Assembly (NCBI GenBank): GCA_030323885.1
Contig: CM059189.1
Coordinates: 50,627,661 to 50,691,660 of the forward strand
DNA from: Branchipolynoe longqiensis
Lineage: Eukaryota > Annelida > Polychaeta > Phyllodocida > Polynoidae
Direction: 5' to 3'
DNA: 64,000 bases
Below are positions 33,882-44,573 of the stretch, piece after piece. The stretch's first letter is position 1. Each line of letters begins with the position of its first letter. The notes below the pieces were generated by a model, which saw nothing but the letters and a program-made list of their open reading frames with translations, had not been told where the DNA came from and did not search any database. The translations under genes and the position numbers were made by a program.

Positions 33882-34174
33882 AGTGGCACTAGCAATAATA
33901 GCATGTGATAGCGTTAGTTGACTTCCCCACCACCTTGTTAATGACCACGTGACATTCCTCATGTTTCCATTGTGCATAGGTAGCTGTTTTTGTATTCCCT
34001 CAACTGTGCCAGTAAACCTTTCCTTGGCACTTTCCCACTGGACAACTTGTTTTTTTGTGGTTGTTTTTCTCCCCTGCCATTAACACTATAAGTGTATAAC
34101 ACTAAACGGTGGCACTCTGCAGGTTCTGGGCTGGACAATGGCAGGTTAGTTTTTGTAGGTTAGCATCATAACAC

Positions 34175-34501
34175 TGGACGCGGTGGCCGAATCAGTAGAG
34201 CACAGGCCTCCTGTGCGGAAGGTCGGGAGTTCAAATCCCAACCGAGTCAAACCCATGACTTATCAAATTGATGCTTGTCGCTTCCTAGCCAGGCGCTCAG
34301 CATTAATAGGATAGGGCAAGGACTGGTTAGCTCAGTGTCAAGATAATGTGCATGAGTGGGATGTCAGGTCATGGCACTTGTGGCCTGGTCACCCAGTGGG
34401 GCAGCACTATAAAGTCACCATGAGTGCGCACTGTCACAAGTCGGTACCCATCCTGATATGACTTTAGATGTTGCCAGTAAAACTCCAACAACCAACCAAC
34501 C
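34175..34501 (+). mobile_element. SINE-A, head type 2, full-length
   Basis: Head ggtggccgaatcagtagagc and B box gggagttcaaatccc; the body and 3' end are complete with tail caaccaaccaacc. Confidence 0.85.
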
Positions 34502-34687
34502 GAGATCCCGTTAAATTTGTGTCTCCTACTGAATAACAGTCATGACAAAACCGGTTCTCTGTGGATAATAGTAATTATGTCCGAATAGTCACGGTTGGAT
34601 CCATTAGTCATCAATACTCCCATGTGATGTGTTTTTCATATCAAGCATTTGTTTGATCTACCATACTTAAATCTGTATTACAACTAA

Positions 34688-35034
34688 AGCGGCGGTCACA
34701 CATCACCGGATTGGGGAATCGGAAAGAAACCAAACAAAGTCTGTTGATATCCGGCAAAATCCGGTTGTGTCCATTGATATCTGGCAAAATCCGGTAAAAG
34801 TTTTGAACATGCACAAAACTTGGAACGATGCTGCCGGATTGACGTCTACGGTTCTTGTCTGGTTTGAGTCCGTTTAGTCTGCTTACCATCCATTGGTTAT
34901 CCATTTCATGTCCATTTCATGTCCGCTTATCCATTTTGACATATTTTAATACATTTTGATACGTATCACGCCCGAACACCACCGGACTAGACAATTCTGT
35001 CCGTTGCTCAATCCGGTGATGTGTGACAGCCGCT
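34688..35034. mobile_element. MITE with TIR AGCGGCGGTCACAC, TAA duplication (TCCGG words)
   Basis: Left AGCGGCGGTCACACATCACC pairs with right GGTGATGTGTGACAGCCGCT. TAA lies outside both ends. The interior iterates tccgg, gatatccggc and gtccgttt. It is the same family as 28140 and better preserved. Confidence 0.8.
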
Positions 35035-35331
35035 TAACCTTTGAAGTACTATCTCAAAAATAGGATGCGTATTATCTACGTGGCAAATGTCTGCAATCTT
35101 TTACATATAACTTATGGTGTCTATGGGTGATAAGCAGCTAAAATCGAAATATGTGTTTAATATATGTGTCGCTGATCCATATATTAATATTTATTATAAT
35201 GCGAGATGAATCATGAAGTGACGGTGTAATAACAAAAATAAGAGTGTATCATAAAGTAGAAGGGGCGGTGTCATATAGCATGCACATAGTATCCATGGTT
35301 ACTTGTGCCATCGACTTACTAATACTAGGCT

Positions 35332-35498
35332 CCTGCCACTGAGCTAACTAGTCCTTACCCTATCCTATTAATGCCGAGCGCCAGGCTAGGTAGTGACAAG
35401 TATCAATTTTATATATCCTTGGTTTGACTCGGCTGGGATTCGAACTCCCGACATTCCACAGGGGAATCCTGCGCTCTACCGATTCAGCCACTGCGTCT
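35332..35498 (-). mobile_element. SINE-A head half, minus strand
   Basis: Plus-strand order is gctaactagtccttaccc, ccaggctaggtagtgacaag, gggattcgaactcccgac, ctctaccgattcagccac. It has a clear B box and A box on the minus strand. Confidence 0.75.
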
Positions 35499-35504
35499 GG
35501 TGAT

Positions 35505-35566
35505 GGAGATAGTTGATCATGCATACATGAAGGACGAGATAGTTGATCATGCATACATGAAGGACT
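35505..35566 (+). repeat. 29 bp direct duplication
   Basis: agatagttgatcatgcatac plus atgaaggac occurs twice in tandem. Confidence 0.85.
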
Positions 35567-35814
35567 GGCCATTTACTCCCATGTCTGTGTATTTAATTTG
35601 AAAAATTAAAAATTTGTATAATTTCTTTTTAAGACAAAAATAGAAGAATCAAAAGAAGCTTTGCGTATACTCACTCTATATGTATGCGCAGCCTGCTGCA
35701 ACAGCTAGGTTGGTTTTTTTTTGGTGTTTTTTTTTCAAAACTGCACAAGCCCCACCACAGTTCAATTCCAGTGCGCGACGCGGGTCCATGTGTACACCAG
35801 CTGGTGTTTTTTTT

Positions 35815-35896
35815 TTTTTACCCCCCCCCCCCACACACACTCACTCACACACTCACACACACTCACTCACACTCTCACTCACACTCTCACTCTCAC
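35815..35896 (+). repeat. C tract plus (CACTCA)/(CTCACT) microsatellite
   Basis: A T run, a C run and then actcac/ctctca repeats directly abut the left end of the next TIR element. Confidence 0.85.
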
Positions 35897-36265
35897 CAAA
35901 GACACTATTATAATAAGACGGCCCACTCAGCCTGTACTGTGTAATCAAAATGATCAAACCCACCACTTGGTTTGCTGGCGGTTGTCTTGGTTAAACAGGT
36001 GCTATATTATATGTATAAATGTATATATGAATCTGAAAGATGTGTGATGATGGCGATGCTGGTGATGGTGTATTTGTTCATAGCAATTTCATATTGATGT
36101 GTATTCATACTTACCTACCTCATGTATAATATAATTGTATGTGTTTACATGTGAAACACCAACCAGCAGCCGGGCTGATCAAACCCACCACAAGGTGGCA
36201 CTGCGAAATTTACATTACCATGAGAGAGATAGAGAGTGAGCCGTCTTAGTATTATAGGGTCTTTG
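35897..36265. mobile_element. Microsatellite-embedded TIR element, copy 2
   Basis: CAAAGACACTATTATAATAAG starts the left end with one small difference from copy 1; the right end is ttagtattatagggtctttg. The interior (cctgtactgtgtaatcaaaa, gatcaaacccaccacttgg, gtgaaacaccaaccagcagc) matches copy 1 without the 68 bp duplication. CT-rich microsatellites again flank both ends. Confidence 0.75.
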
Positions 36266-36292
36266 CTCTCACTCTCACTCTCACTCTCACAC
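36266..36292 (+). repeat. (CTCTCA)n microsatellite, right flank
   Basis: ctctcactctcactctcac directly follows the right TIR. Confidence 0.85.
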
Positions 36293-36463
36293 ACATAGCC
36301 TGAACCTGGGGTTAGTTTGGGTGATGGATGTGTGTTAGAGGTGGTTTGGGTATATGTAATTAGTCCCACACTGATGATCCCCTTCCCAGTTACTCCTCCA
36401 GCAAGCTTCCAGGGCGGACTTCAGGAGCAGTTCACCGACCACTTTCACTTTAATATATAGACC

Positions 36464-36792
36464 AGACGGGATGGCTGAATGAGTTGAGCGTCTGTCTCCC
36501 ATTTTGGTAGATCATGAGATTCGAACCCTGGTCGAGTCAATCCACTGACTTAAAAATTGATACTTGTCGCTTCCTAGCCTGGCGCGCGGCATTAATAGGA
36601 TATGGCAAGGACTGGTTGGCTCAGTGCCCGGATAATGTGACTGTGTGGGATATTGGGTCATGGTGCTGGTGGCCTGGTTTCCCGGTGAGGCGGGACTAAA
36701 AATTTACCATGAGTCCACACTGTCACAAGTCGGTATCCATCCTGATATGACCTTTAATTTTGCCAGGATGTAAAACTCCAACAACCAACCAA
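36464..36792 (+). mobile_element. SINE-A, head type 1, full-length
   Basis: Head acgggatggctgaatgagtt, tgtctcccattttggtag and B box gattcgaaccctgg. Body and tail are as in other SINE-A copies; only the head differs from type 2. Confidence 0.85.
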
Positions 36793-36826
36793 TCTTAGTA
36801 AGTGCCCCTCACTGCGGACGTTTGTT

Positions 36827-36872
36827 TGTTGTTTTACGTTCTAGCAACATCTAATGTCATAACAGGACGGCA
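36827..36872 (-). mobile_element. SINE-A 3' fragment, minus strand
   Basis: tgttttacgttctagcaaca followed by tctaatgtcataacaggacg. Confidence 0.5.
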
Positions 36873-37229
36873 CTGGGGGCGTTAATAGCAACGTCGTCAC
36901 GGCGGTTAACCATGGCAAGTTTATCGTAAATCTAAGCACGTTTTCAACGTAGGAAATCTGTTTATTTGTTCTGTTTGTGATTACTTAGTAAGTCTTCATC
37001 TGTTGAACACGTGATCACGTGATCCGCCCAGGTTGTGGTTGCCTTAGAGCTGCCCCTCCCCCACCTCCCTCAGTCAGGAGTGGCTCAGGGTAAACAGTGT
37101 GTGAGTACTACTAGTTCAGTTACCTGACTAACTACTGAGTCAGTAGTAACAAACAGACAACCTTAAAAACCAAACAAAACTAAATTTAAAGGAGTACAAA
37201 GAGTGCCGAAACTCCTATAGACCTATTTC

Positions 37230-37490
37230 ATATGACGTCAGCATAGGTATCTAGGTCAGTGCGCGCACCTTTTGGCTGCAGGACGTCACACTGTAAACTC
37301 AATGGCTATGAGCAATCTTCATAGAGAACAAGTGAAATATCTCTAGAACTACACCACCTAGACGCAAACCGCCTTGTACACATATAGAAGACATATTCAA
37401 TGAATAGATTATATTAAATTTATAAGGCTATGGTTCTTCATTTCTATTAATTTTGAATAAAATAAACGTTTTGCACTACGCGTACTGGCA
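37230..37490 (+). repeat. Repeat C, left copy
   Basis: Includes caatggctatgagcaatc, aagtgaaatatctct, acaccacctagacgc and tttgcactacgcgtac. It is repeated at 37785 on the far side of a LINE tail and inverted at 11090. Confidence 0.7.
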
Positions 37491-37780
37491 AATAATAATA
37501 ATAAAAAAACATTTATATAGCGCCCGATCCAGCAAGCCGTTCTCAGGCGCTTTGGTCGTAATGCTTGCATTGCGGTTGATGCGAGACAGGGAAGCATTTT
37601 TTAATGCAAGCATTATGACCCGCTTTACATAACAAACAAATATACAGGAAAATAAATTTCACCAACTTAAAAGCAGATTTAAACAAATGTGTCTTAAGAC
37701 CTTTTTTAAAAGCACCAACAGATTTACAATATATCCTGGCAGAGCATTCCACAGTCTCGGGGCAGCAATACTAAAACTCA
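37489..37780 (-). pseudogene. CR1/L2-like LINE 3' end with frameshift
   Basis: On the minus strand: AAPRLWNALPGYIV, then after a frame change KSVGAFKKGLKTHLF, both typical of the extreme C-terminus of CR1/L2-group reverse transcriptases. A short 3' UTR (gggcgctatataaatg) ends in an (ATT)n tail seen as aataataataata on the plus strand. Strong 5' truncation. Confidence 0.65.
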
Positions 37781-37784
37781 ATGC

Positions 37785-38030
37785 ATTGTCAATGGCCGTG
37801 AGCAATCTTTATCAAGAAAAGGTGAAATATCTCTGAAACCACACCACCTAGACACAAACCGCTTGGAACACATACAGAAAACATATTCAACAAAAAGATT
37901 ATATTAAATGTATATGCTTATCGTTCTGCATTTCTATTAATTTTGAATCAAATAAACGATTTGCACTGCGCGTACCGCCAAACCCAATGGCAGTGTGCCA
38001 TCGTTCTGCAGCCAAGCTGTGCGCGCATAC
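37785..38030 (+). repeat. Repeat C, right copy
   Basis: Diverged copy of 37230-37490 in the same orientation. The LINE tail lies exactly between the two. Confidence 0.7.
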
Positions 38031-38104
38031 GCAATGTTTATAAACATTGAAAGGAGTCTATTAGATGTTGCCCTTAACCCCCCCCCCCCCCCCCCCACCT
38101 CCCT

Positions 38105-38260
38105 TAATGTGACGAGTGGGATATCGGGTCATGGTGCTGGCAGCCTGGTCTCCCAGTGGGGCAGCACTATGAAACCACTATGAATGCACACCGTCACAAG
38201 TCGGTACCTGTCCTGATATTACCTTAGATGTTACCAGGACGTAAAACTCCAACAGCCAAC
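38105..38260 (+). mobile_element. SINE-A 3' half
   Basis: Begins aatgtgacgagtgggatatc and ends aggacgtaaaactccaacag; the head is missing. A C homopolymer precedes it. Confidence 0.75.
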
Positions 38261-38357
38261 TCTCTTCTGGGCAGATTTACAGATTCGGTTAAAATTTGTT
38301 AAAACTCCAACGACCAACCAACCATGTGGTGTACCTCAGTACGGCATGGGGCCCCAG

Positions 38358-38857
38358 ACCGGTGTAAAGATTTCAAATTCCCCCCATATTCAAGTTCCCC
38401 CCCAGGAACTTGAAAACGTTTTCAAATTCCCTCCCTCATTTTAACTTTCCCTCCCTCCCCCCCCCCCATTTTTGGGGAATTTTCTTTATTTTGTAATTTT
38501 TTTGTTATTTTTGATTATTTTTCATGACAAATATTATAATATACAGAGAATAACATAATGGAAATTATTACTAATACAATAAAATATATTTAACCACAAA
38601 TGACACAAAAAGTCTCCAAGATGGTTAAGAAAAAAATATTATAGGTCTGAAATTTAAAACGTTTTTTAAAGTATTTTAAACAATTTTAAATTCCCGGAGG
38701 GGGGAATTTGAAAATAGGGGGGGGAATCTGAAAACTGTTTTTAAGTTCCCCCCCAGGAATCTGAAAACGTTTTTAATTTCCCCGGAGGGAAGTTAAAAAC
38801 GTTTTCAGATTCCCGGGGGGGAACTTGAGAAGGGGGGAAGTTGAAATCGTTACACCG
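38358..38857. mobile_element. Foldback TIR element with ttcccccc / gaaaacgttt words
   Basis: The outer ends ccggtgtaaagatttcaa and ttgaaatcgttacaccgg are inverted; the inverted arms extend over 80 bp. Units such as aggaacttgaaaacgtttt, aggaatctgaaaacg and agttccccccc repeat in both orientations. The centre is AT-rich. No coding. Confidence 0.7.
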
Positions 38858-38907
38858 GCACACACACAGCTCAATTCTGTCCACATGCAAGTTCACATGT
38901 GTTGGTG

Positions 38908-38952
38908 TGATGGGGGGGGGGGGGGCTGTGTGCAGAGAAGGGGGGGGGGTGG
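38908..38952. repeat. G-rich runs
   Basis: Two G homopolymers of 10 or more bases. Confidence 0.85.
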
Positions 38953-39374
38953 AGGAGGCATAGCTTAAATACAACTCATCCCTGGCAACTCACCTCGCAG
39001 AAGCTTAAGGGTTACTACATCGAGCTTCAGCTATACATTTAAACTATAGGTGGTTAGTACTCTCAGTTGCCACCAGGTGGAGTCTAGACCTTTACGATTT
39101 AAGTAGATCTGTAGTCTGTAATTTCGTGTAAACTCGTTGTACACAGTCTGCCTATTATTGACATACGTGTGTGTCTGCTAGAGACTGGTTCCAAAACTTC
39201 TGGCCGTCTCGCCATTTAGAGACTTTTGTTTGTTTGTTTTGTTTAAGCCAGTAATAATATTTCATTCCTGCTACAATTATCATAGTTAGGTCATTGACTT
39301 CATCTGTACTATCATAGACATGACATGTTAATTGTTCGTCGTGAGATGAAACAGAATTTCACGAGAGAAATGTT

Positions 39375-39428
39375 GCACACACAGACATGCACACACAGAC
39401 ATGCACACACACGCACACACACGCACAC

Positions 39429-39504
<76 letters not shown>
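39375..39504 (+). repeat. (CA)n microsatellite
   Basis: About 130 bp of acac with acgc and agac interruptions at its left end; a long pure CA core from about 39434. Confidence 0.95.
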
Positions 39505-39505
<1 letters not shown>

Positions 39506-39997
39506 AAGGCTTTCTTCTGGAGCCAGTTATTGAGGTCAAACCATTTCAATTTGATTATCCTTTACTCAGTAAACAGTTTAGGCATGTGTGATAACTAACC
39601 AATTAGATGACTTTTTGTCCACCTGCCACAGAAGAATCTCACCTATAGGCCAGTTTCCGAACCTCAACCAGCCTGGTGTAGATGTGTGTGACCTATAGGC
39701 CAGTTTCAGAACCTCAACTAAACTGGTATAGATGTGTGTGACCTATATGCCAGTTTACTCGGTGCTGCTCCCCATTTTTGCATGAACCGCAGTGACTGGT
39801 GCTGTACATTATACAGCAGGAGCCACTCCCTTAATTCTACAGGATCGGTGCTGTGACAATACAGCACTGACTAAACTTAGATTATTTACACTGTCAATTC
39901 CAATAGTAAGATGGCTGGAAGACCAGTGCTCCGGCGCTGACAAATGTCATATTCAGATGAATAAATACTTTACCAACAAAAAAAGAAGAGAAAAAAA

Positions 39998-40290
39998 AGG
40001 TAAGTTTGTTTTATTTAACGATGCCTCTAGAGCACATTGATTTTTATCGTTGGCTATTGGATGTCAAACATATGGTCATTCTGACATATTTCTTTTGGAT
40101 GAAACCCGCTGCCGCCACATAGGCTACTCTTTCCGATAAGCAGCAAGGGGTCTTTTATATGCACTTTCCCACAGGCAGGACAGCACAGACCACAGCATTT
40201 GATGAACCAGTTGTGGACCACTGGTTGGAGTGGAAAATAGCCCAAACTGCAAATGGGTCCACTGAGCAGGATCGATCAGACGATCCACAC
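39998..40290 (-). mobile_element. Meta-SINE-like element, minus strand
   Basis: Plus-strand landmarks gttttatttaacgatgcc, aaacccgctgccgccac, ataagcagcaaggggtctt, atatgcactttcccacaggc, ggagtggaaaatagccca and a terminal aggatcgatc (B box on the minus strand). I recall this arrangement from abundant molluscan SINEs. Assigned by recall, not by search. Confidence 0.65.
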
Positions 40291-40449
40291 CGTCACAGGT
40301 GGAAACACTACCGTATGAGCAACATCCCGCTCCAGAGGCCAGTTTCAGAACCTCAACTAACCTGGTATAGATATGTGTGATCGACAGGGCAGTGTCGGAA
40401 CCCCACCCAACCTGCCATAGACATGTATGACCCATAGGTCCTCCTCACC

Positions 40450-40788
40450 AGACGGGATGGCTAAATGAATTGAGCGTCCATTTCACATTTTGGTAGATCG
40501 TGTGATTCAAGCCCACGGGTTTGAACCCTGTTCGAGTCAAACCAATGATTTTAAAATTAATACTTGTCACTTCCTAGCCAGGTGCTCAGCATTAATAGGA
40601 TAGGGCAAGGACTGGTTGGATCAGATATCAGATTGGAATATCAGATATCAGGCCATGGTGCTGGCAGCCTGGTCTCTCAGTGGGGCAGCACTATAAAGTC
40701 CGCCATGAGTGCGCACTGTTACAAGTCGATACCCGACCTGATATGACCTCAGATGTTGCCAGGACGTAATCTCCACCAACCAACCAAC
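40450..40788 (+). mobile_element. SINE-A, head type 1
   Basis: Head acgggatggctaaatgaatt with a duplicated B-box region (gtgattcaagcccacgggt, then ttgaaccctgttcgagtc). The body carries a short internal duplication (atcagatatcag). Tail caaccaaccaacg. Confidence 0.85.
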
Positions 40789-41060
40789 GAACCTATAGAT
40801 ATGTTTCAAAACCTCAACTAACCTGCCGTAGACATGTGTAACAGATGTTCGTTTTGGAACATCACCGTCCTATCAGATACATGTATGTAACTTATAGGTA
40901 TGTCTCAAAAGCACAGCTCGTAGTCACACGGGCCAGTAGCAAACGCCGTAGTTGCGTAACCTCGGATTTGACCATGGACACCCAACGTCCGTAGGCTAAT
41001 AATAGAACCAGGCCTGCATATATAGAGTAGCCTCATATAGTAAACCGTATCATCCTGCTA

Positions 41061-41112
41061 ACCATGGTGTGACCTTAGATGTTGGCAGGACGTAAAACTC
41101 CAACAACCAACT
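41061..41112 (+). mobile_element. SINE-A 3' fragment
   Basis: atggtgtgaccttagatgtt then ggcaggacgtaaaactcc. Confidence 0.6.
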
Positions 41113-41127
41113 TTCTAACCCACCTAA

Positions 41128-41450
41128 GTTGTGGCCGATTCGGTAGAACGCAGGCTTCCCGTGCGGAAGGTCGGGAGTTTGAATACCAGCCGAGTCAAAC
41201 GAATGACTTATAAAATTGATACTTGTCGCTACCTAGCCAGGTGCTCGGCATTAATAGGATAGGGCACGAACTGGTTAGCTCAATGCCAGGATGTGACTGT
41301 GTGGGATATTGGGGCATGGTGCCTGCAACCTGGTCTCCCACTGGGGCAGCACTATAACATCACCATGAGTGCGCACTGTCACAAGTCGGTACCCGTCTTG
41401 ATATGATCTTTGATGTTGCGAGGACGTAAAACAACAAACAAACAATCAAT
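41128..41450 (+). mobile_element. SINE-A, head type 2
   Basis: Head ttgtggccgattcggtagaa and gtcgggagtttgaatacc; a full body with tail aaacaacaaacaaacaatc. Confidence 0.8.
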
Positions 41451-41820
41451 CCTGCTAACCCAAAACAAACCACCTCAGGACTGCTTGCTTGAATTCATTT
41501 TTTTTAAACAATGAATTATTCTCTTTTCATTTTCAGTTTGTATTTTAATTTTAAAAGATTTCCATGGAGATTTATACTGCCTGGTATTAACAAAAGCATC
41601 TCTCAATCACATAAAACAATAAAAGGGGCTGTGTGAAGATAAACAGACGGATCCGTTCTATGATAATATTGACGTGTACGTGCCAGCTAGACATTAGCAT
41701 GTCATGAATCACGCTAATTCAGTAATTGTCCGTGTCGTTTGATCTAACGCTTAGACTGTCCTCACATGACCTAGATGTTGCCATCACGTAAAACTCCAAC
41801 AAACAAACATCTAACGCTTA
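41451..41820. other. Spacer with a SINE-A 3' scrap
   Basis: Only cctagatgttgccatcacg with aaaactccaacaaac (41769-41808) is recognised. The last three bases TTA are the target duplication of the next MITE. Confidence 0.45.
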
Positions 41821-42424
41821 AGCCCTGTTCACACGGGGCAGTTAATTCGAATCATATAAATCGACTTGCCTAGTTTGGCTCACATTTGGCATGTGAACGC
41901 GCATCTGAGTCGATTTAGGGCTGATTCGAATCATATAAGCCGGAATTTATAAACCACCTATGGAGGTGGTTTATATGAAGCGAATTTTATGAATCAACTT
42001 AGATCGCCCGTGTAAACGCAACCGACTTACTTGAGGCGGATTAAGGACGTCACACGCATGCGCAGTCGAGACCTTAGTTTGTTGACTTTCCGGTCGATCA
42101 AAAGCGCATATTATATAATTTAATTAATGAAACCGCCAGCTATGCACAGATATTTTTTCATCATTTATTTTTAGGGTTTCACTGCCCAGCAGAAGTTTTT
42201 TCGCTTCCAAAACAATATGATTCAGTCTATACATATCTAGGTCGAACCCACGCTCTCTCGTGCCGACGTCGACTAACCGAAACTGGCGCTGGTTAGTCTG
42301 GACTTGCTCATGCGCTGATATCGATTTCCGGCCCAAGTACTGCCCGTGTGAACGCGCATCTAAATCGATTCATATGATTTGCCTTGTCTAAATCGGTTTA
42401 AACTTTTCCCGTGTGAACACGGCT
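41821..42424. mobile_element. MITE with TIR AGCC(C/G)TGTTCACACGGG, TTA duplication
   Basis: Left AGCCCTGTTCACACGGGG and right CCCGTGTGAACACGGCT are inverted. TTA is repeated outside both. The interior iterates aatcgattcatat, cgaatcatataa and gtgtgaacgcgcatct, including a palindrome aaccacctatggaggtggtt. It is related to 55114-55665. Confidence 0.8.
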
Positions 42425-42566
42425 TTATAGCTTGTGGTTGAGCTAAACAATTCGGTGTCTGGAAATGACGCCCTAAAATTTACATGTTTTTTCACGAGAA
42501 TTCTCTTCAGGATATATTTTGCCGGAGACGGGTGAGAAGCAGCTTGGGAAAGTATTATTATTTGTA

Positions 42567-42645
42567 CAGTAAAACCTCTCTAACCAACCATACTCCACTG
42601 ATCGACCACTCCCCTATATCGATCACTTTATTTGGGTCCTAACAG
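42567..42645. mobile_element. Tigger/pogo-like MITE, left half
   Basis: CAGTAAAACCTCTCTAACC with preceding TA, then gatcgaccactcccctatat; cut at ttatttgggtcct. Confidence 0.7.
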
Positions 42646-42820
42646 CGTGGCAGCCCGAATTCAGGTTTACTGACCGATCCCCCCCCCCCCCCCCCCCACA
42701 CACACACACATCACATGAGGTTAAATGGTGCTGTATATTGAGGATTTGCGTCAAACGATTAGCACCACGTCACCAGTGCCTCGTCGGCCATCACAGTTGG
42801 ATAGAAAGTACAGCTATAAC

Positions 42821-43413
42821 ACTGCCGATGTGGCGGGGGGCTTAATATCGCTTCGATTTTGGGTTTAATTTGACCGTTTAATTTGACCAGTGTCATGCTC
42901 CTAAATAACATTATTTCAACCCCCAAGTGAATGAATATTCGTGGTTCTAAATAACAGAATTAGATCGTAGCAGTGAATAGATTTGTGCTTTTTGTTTTAT
43001 TTACATTCGCTATAAGTATAACACTGCCGATTCGGCGGTGGGCTTAAGATTGCTTCGATTTTGGGTTTAATTTGACCGAATTTCACTTATTGAGTGTCAT
43101 GCTCCTAAATAACATTATTTCAACCCCCAAGTGAATGAATATTCGTGGTTCTAAATAACAGAATTAGATCGTAGCAGTGAATAGATTTGTGCTTTTTGTT
43201 TTATTTTCAATCGCAATAACGCTGCCGATGTGGTGGTGGACTTAATATCGCTTGGATTTTGGGTTTAATTTGACCGAATTTCACTCTTTGAGTAAGTTAT
43301 TCTGTTAAATAAACATTATTTCAACCCCCGAGTGAATATTCATGGTTCTAAATAACAGAATTAGATCGTAGCACTAGCAGTGAATAGATTTGTGCTTTTT
43401 GTTTTATTTACAT
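42821..43413 (+). repeat. ~200 bp tandem repeat x3
   Basis: Units start near 42821, 43021 and 43214 with ctgccgatgtggcgg-type words. Each contains gattttgggtttaatttgac, aacattatttcaaccccc, gtggttctaaataacagaa and atttgtgctttttgtttta. The first is longest. Part of the unit resembles the repeat at 11.4 and 55.4 kb. Confidence 0.8.
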
Positions 43414-43595
43414 TCGCAACACGCACATTTGATAGTAGAAGGAACTGCTTCTGACCAACGACGAAGCAGGAGTAGTGTGATGCCTACGTCACATGCAAAT
43501 CCTCAATGTGAACGAGACAGCTGTGGTGCTGGAGCAACCACATTAGAGGGAATTGACCACTCAGCTGTCACCATTTGAGCTCACTTGAATTGGGG

Positions 43596-43923
43596 ACCAG
43601 GTGGGATGGCCGAATGAGTTGAGCATCCATCTCCAGTTTTGGTAGATCGTAGCATTCCGTCGAGTCAAACCAATGACTTAAAAATTGACACTTGTCACTT
43701 CCTAGCCAGGCGCTCAACATTATTAGGATAGGGAAGGACTGGTTGGCTTAGTGTCAAGATAATGTGACTGAGTGGGATATTGGGCCATGGTGCTGGTGGC
43801 TTGGTCTCCCAGTGGGCAGCACTGTAAAGTCACCATGAGCGCATTCTGTCACAAGTCGGTACTCGTCCTGATATGACCTTATATGCTGCCAGGACGTAAA
43901 ACTCCAACAACCAATCAATCAAT
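43596..43923 (+). mobile_element. SINE-A, head type 1
   Basis: Head gtgggatggccgaatgagtt, damaged B box (gtagcattccgtcgag), full body, tail caaccaatcaatcaat. Confidence 0.85.
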
Positions 43924-44172
43924 TTGTATTGGGTTCATAACATAGTGGTTATTTTGTTTGCTTTTTGTTTTGTTTACTTTTGTTGCAATTTTATGGATTC
44001 TCAAGGAAGTATTATTTCGTATGCCATGAATGTGTTCTATATATATTGCTGGTGGGTCGTTAAACTGATGTGTGATTCGCTCGTTCAGTCATTCACTCAC
44101 TTATCACTCATCGCTAACTCATCGCTAACTCATCACTCATTCATCACTCATTCATTACTCACTTACCACTCA

Positions 44173-44573
44173 CAGGGTTCGTACGGGTCCTTGAAAACCT
44201 GGAAAGTCCTGAAATTTGATAATTCAGGAATCGAAGCCTGGAAAGTCCTTGAAAATGGGAAAAAAATTATTTAAAGCGTAATTTTGCTGACGTGCCCAAA
44301 CTTCAATCAGTGATGTTTTGTATTAAAAGTGATTTTTGTGGGTTCGCTATTCTACCTCTTGATTTTTATATTAAAACGATACACAGACATACGTGACATA
44401 GTCATTGGAATTTCTTAGACTTATTTACAATTCACATCTTATCCAGTGAATCGACTAGAAATACAGCTGTGTTTTAGGGCAATTTAATTTAATAGACATC
44501 TTAAAAAAGAAATTTTACTGAAAGGTTCAGGAAAGTCCTTGAATTTGATATCTCAAAATATGTATGAACCCTG
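44173..44573. mobile_element. hAT-like TIR element D, copy 3
   Basis: CAGGGTTCGTACGGGTCC at left; ATGTATGAACCCTG at right; actca lies beside both ends. The interior repeats ctggaaagtcct, ccttgaaaa and ccttgaatttgat words. Its 401 bp is the longest of the three copies. Confidence 0.65.

Larger units (their letters stand above)
39645..40905 (+). repeat. ~50 bp minisatellite interrupted by SINEs
   Basis: Units such as acctataggccagtttc, cagaacctcaactaa, cctggtatagatgtgtgtg occur at 39646, 39691, 39741, 40333, 40381, 40431, 40793 and 40841. The array is split by about 570 bp including a Meta-SINE-like copy and again by a SINE-A at 40450. Confidence 0.7.

Noticed and set aside
39646..40905. CRISPR array (about 50 bp repeats)
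   Set aside because: Units are contiguous and diverged with no regular spacers; this is a minisatellite in a eukaryotic genome.
43390..43578. Small Ser/Cys-containing protein
   Set aside because: Its start lies inside a tandem repeat unit and no splice or domain evidence supports it.
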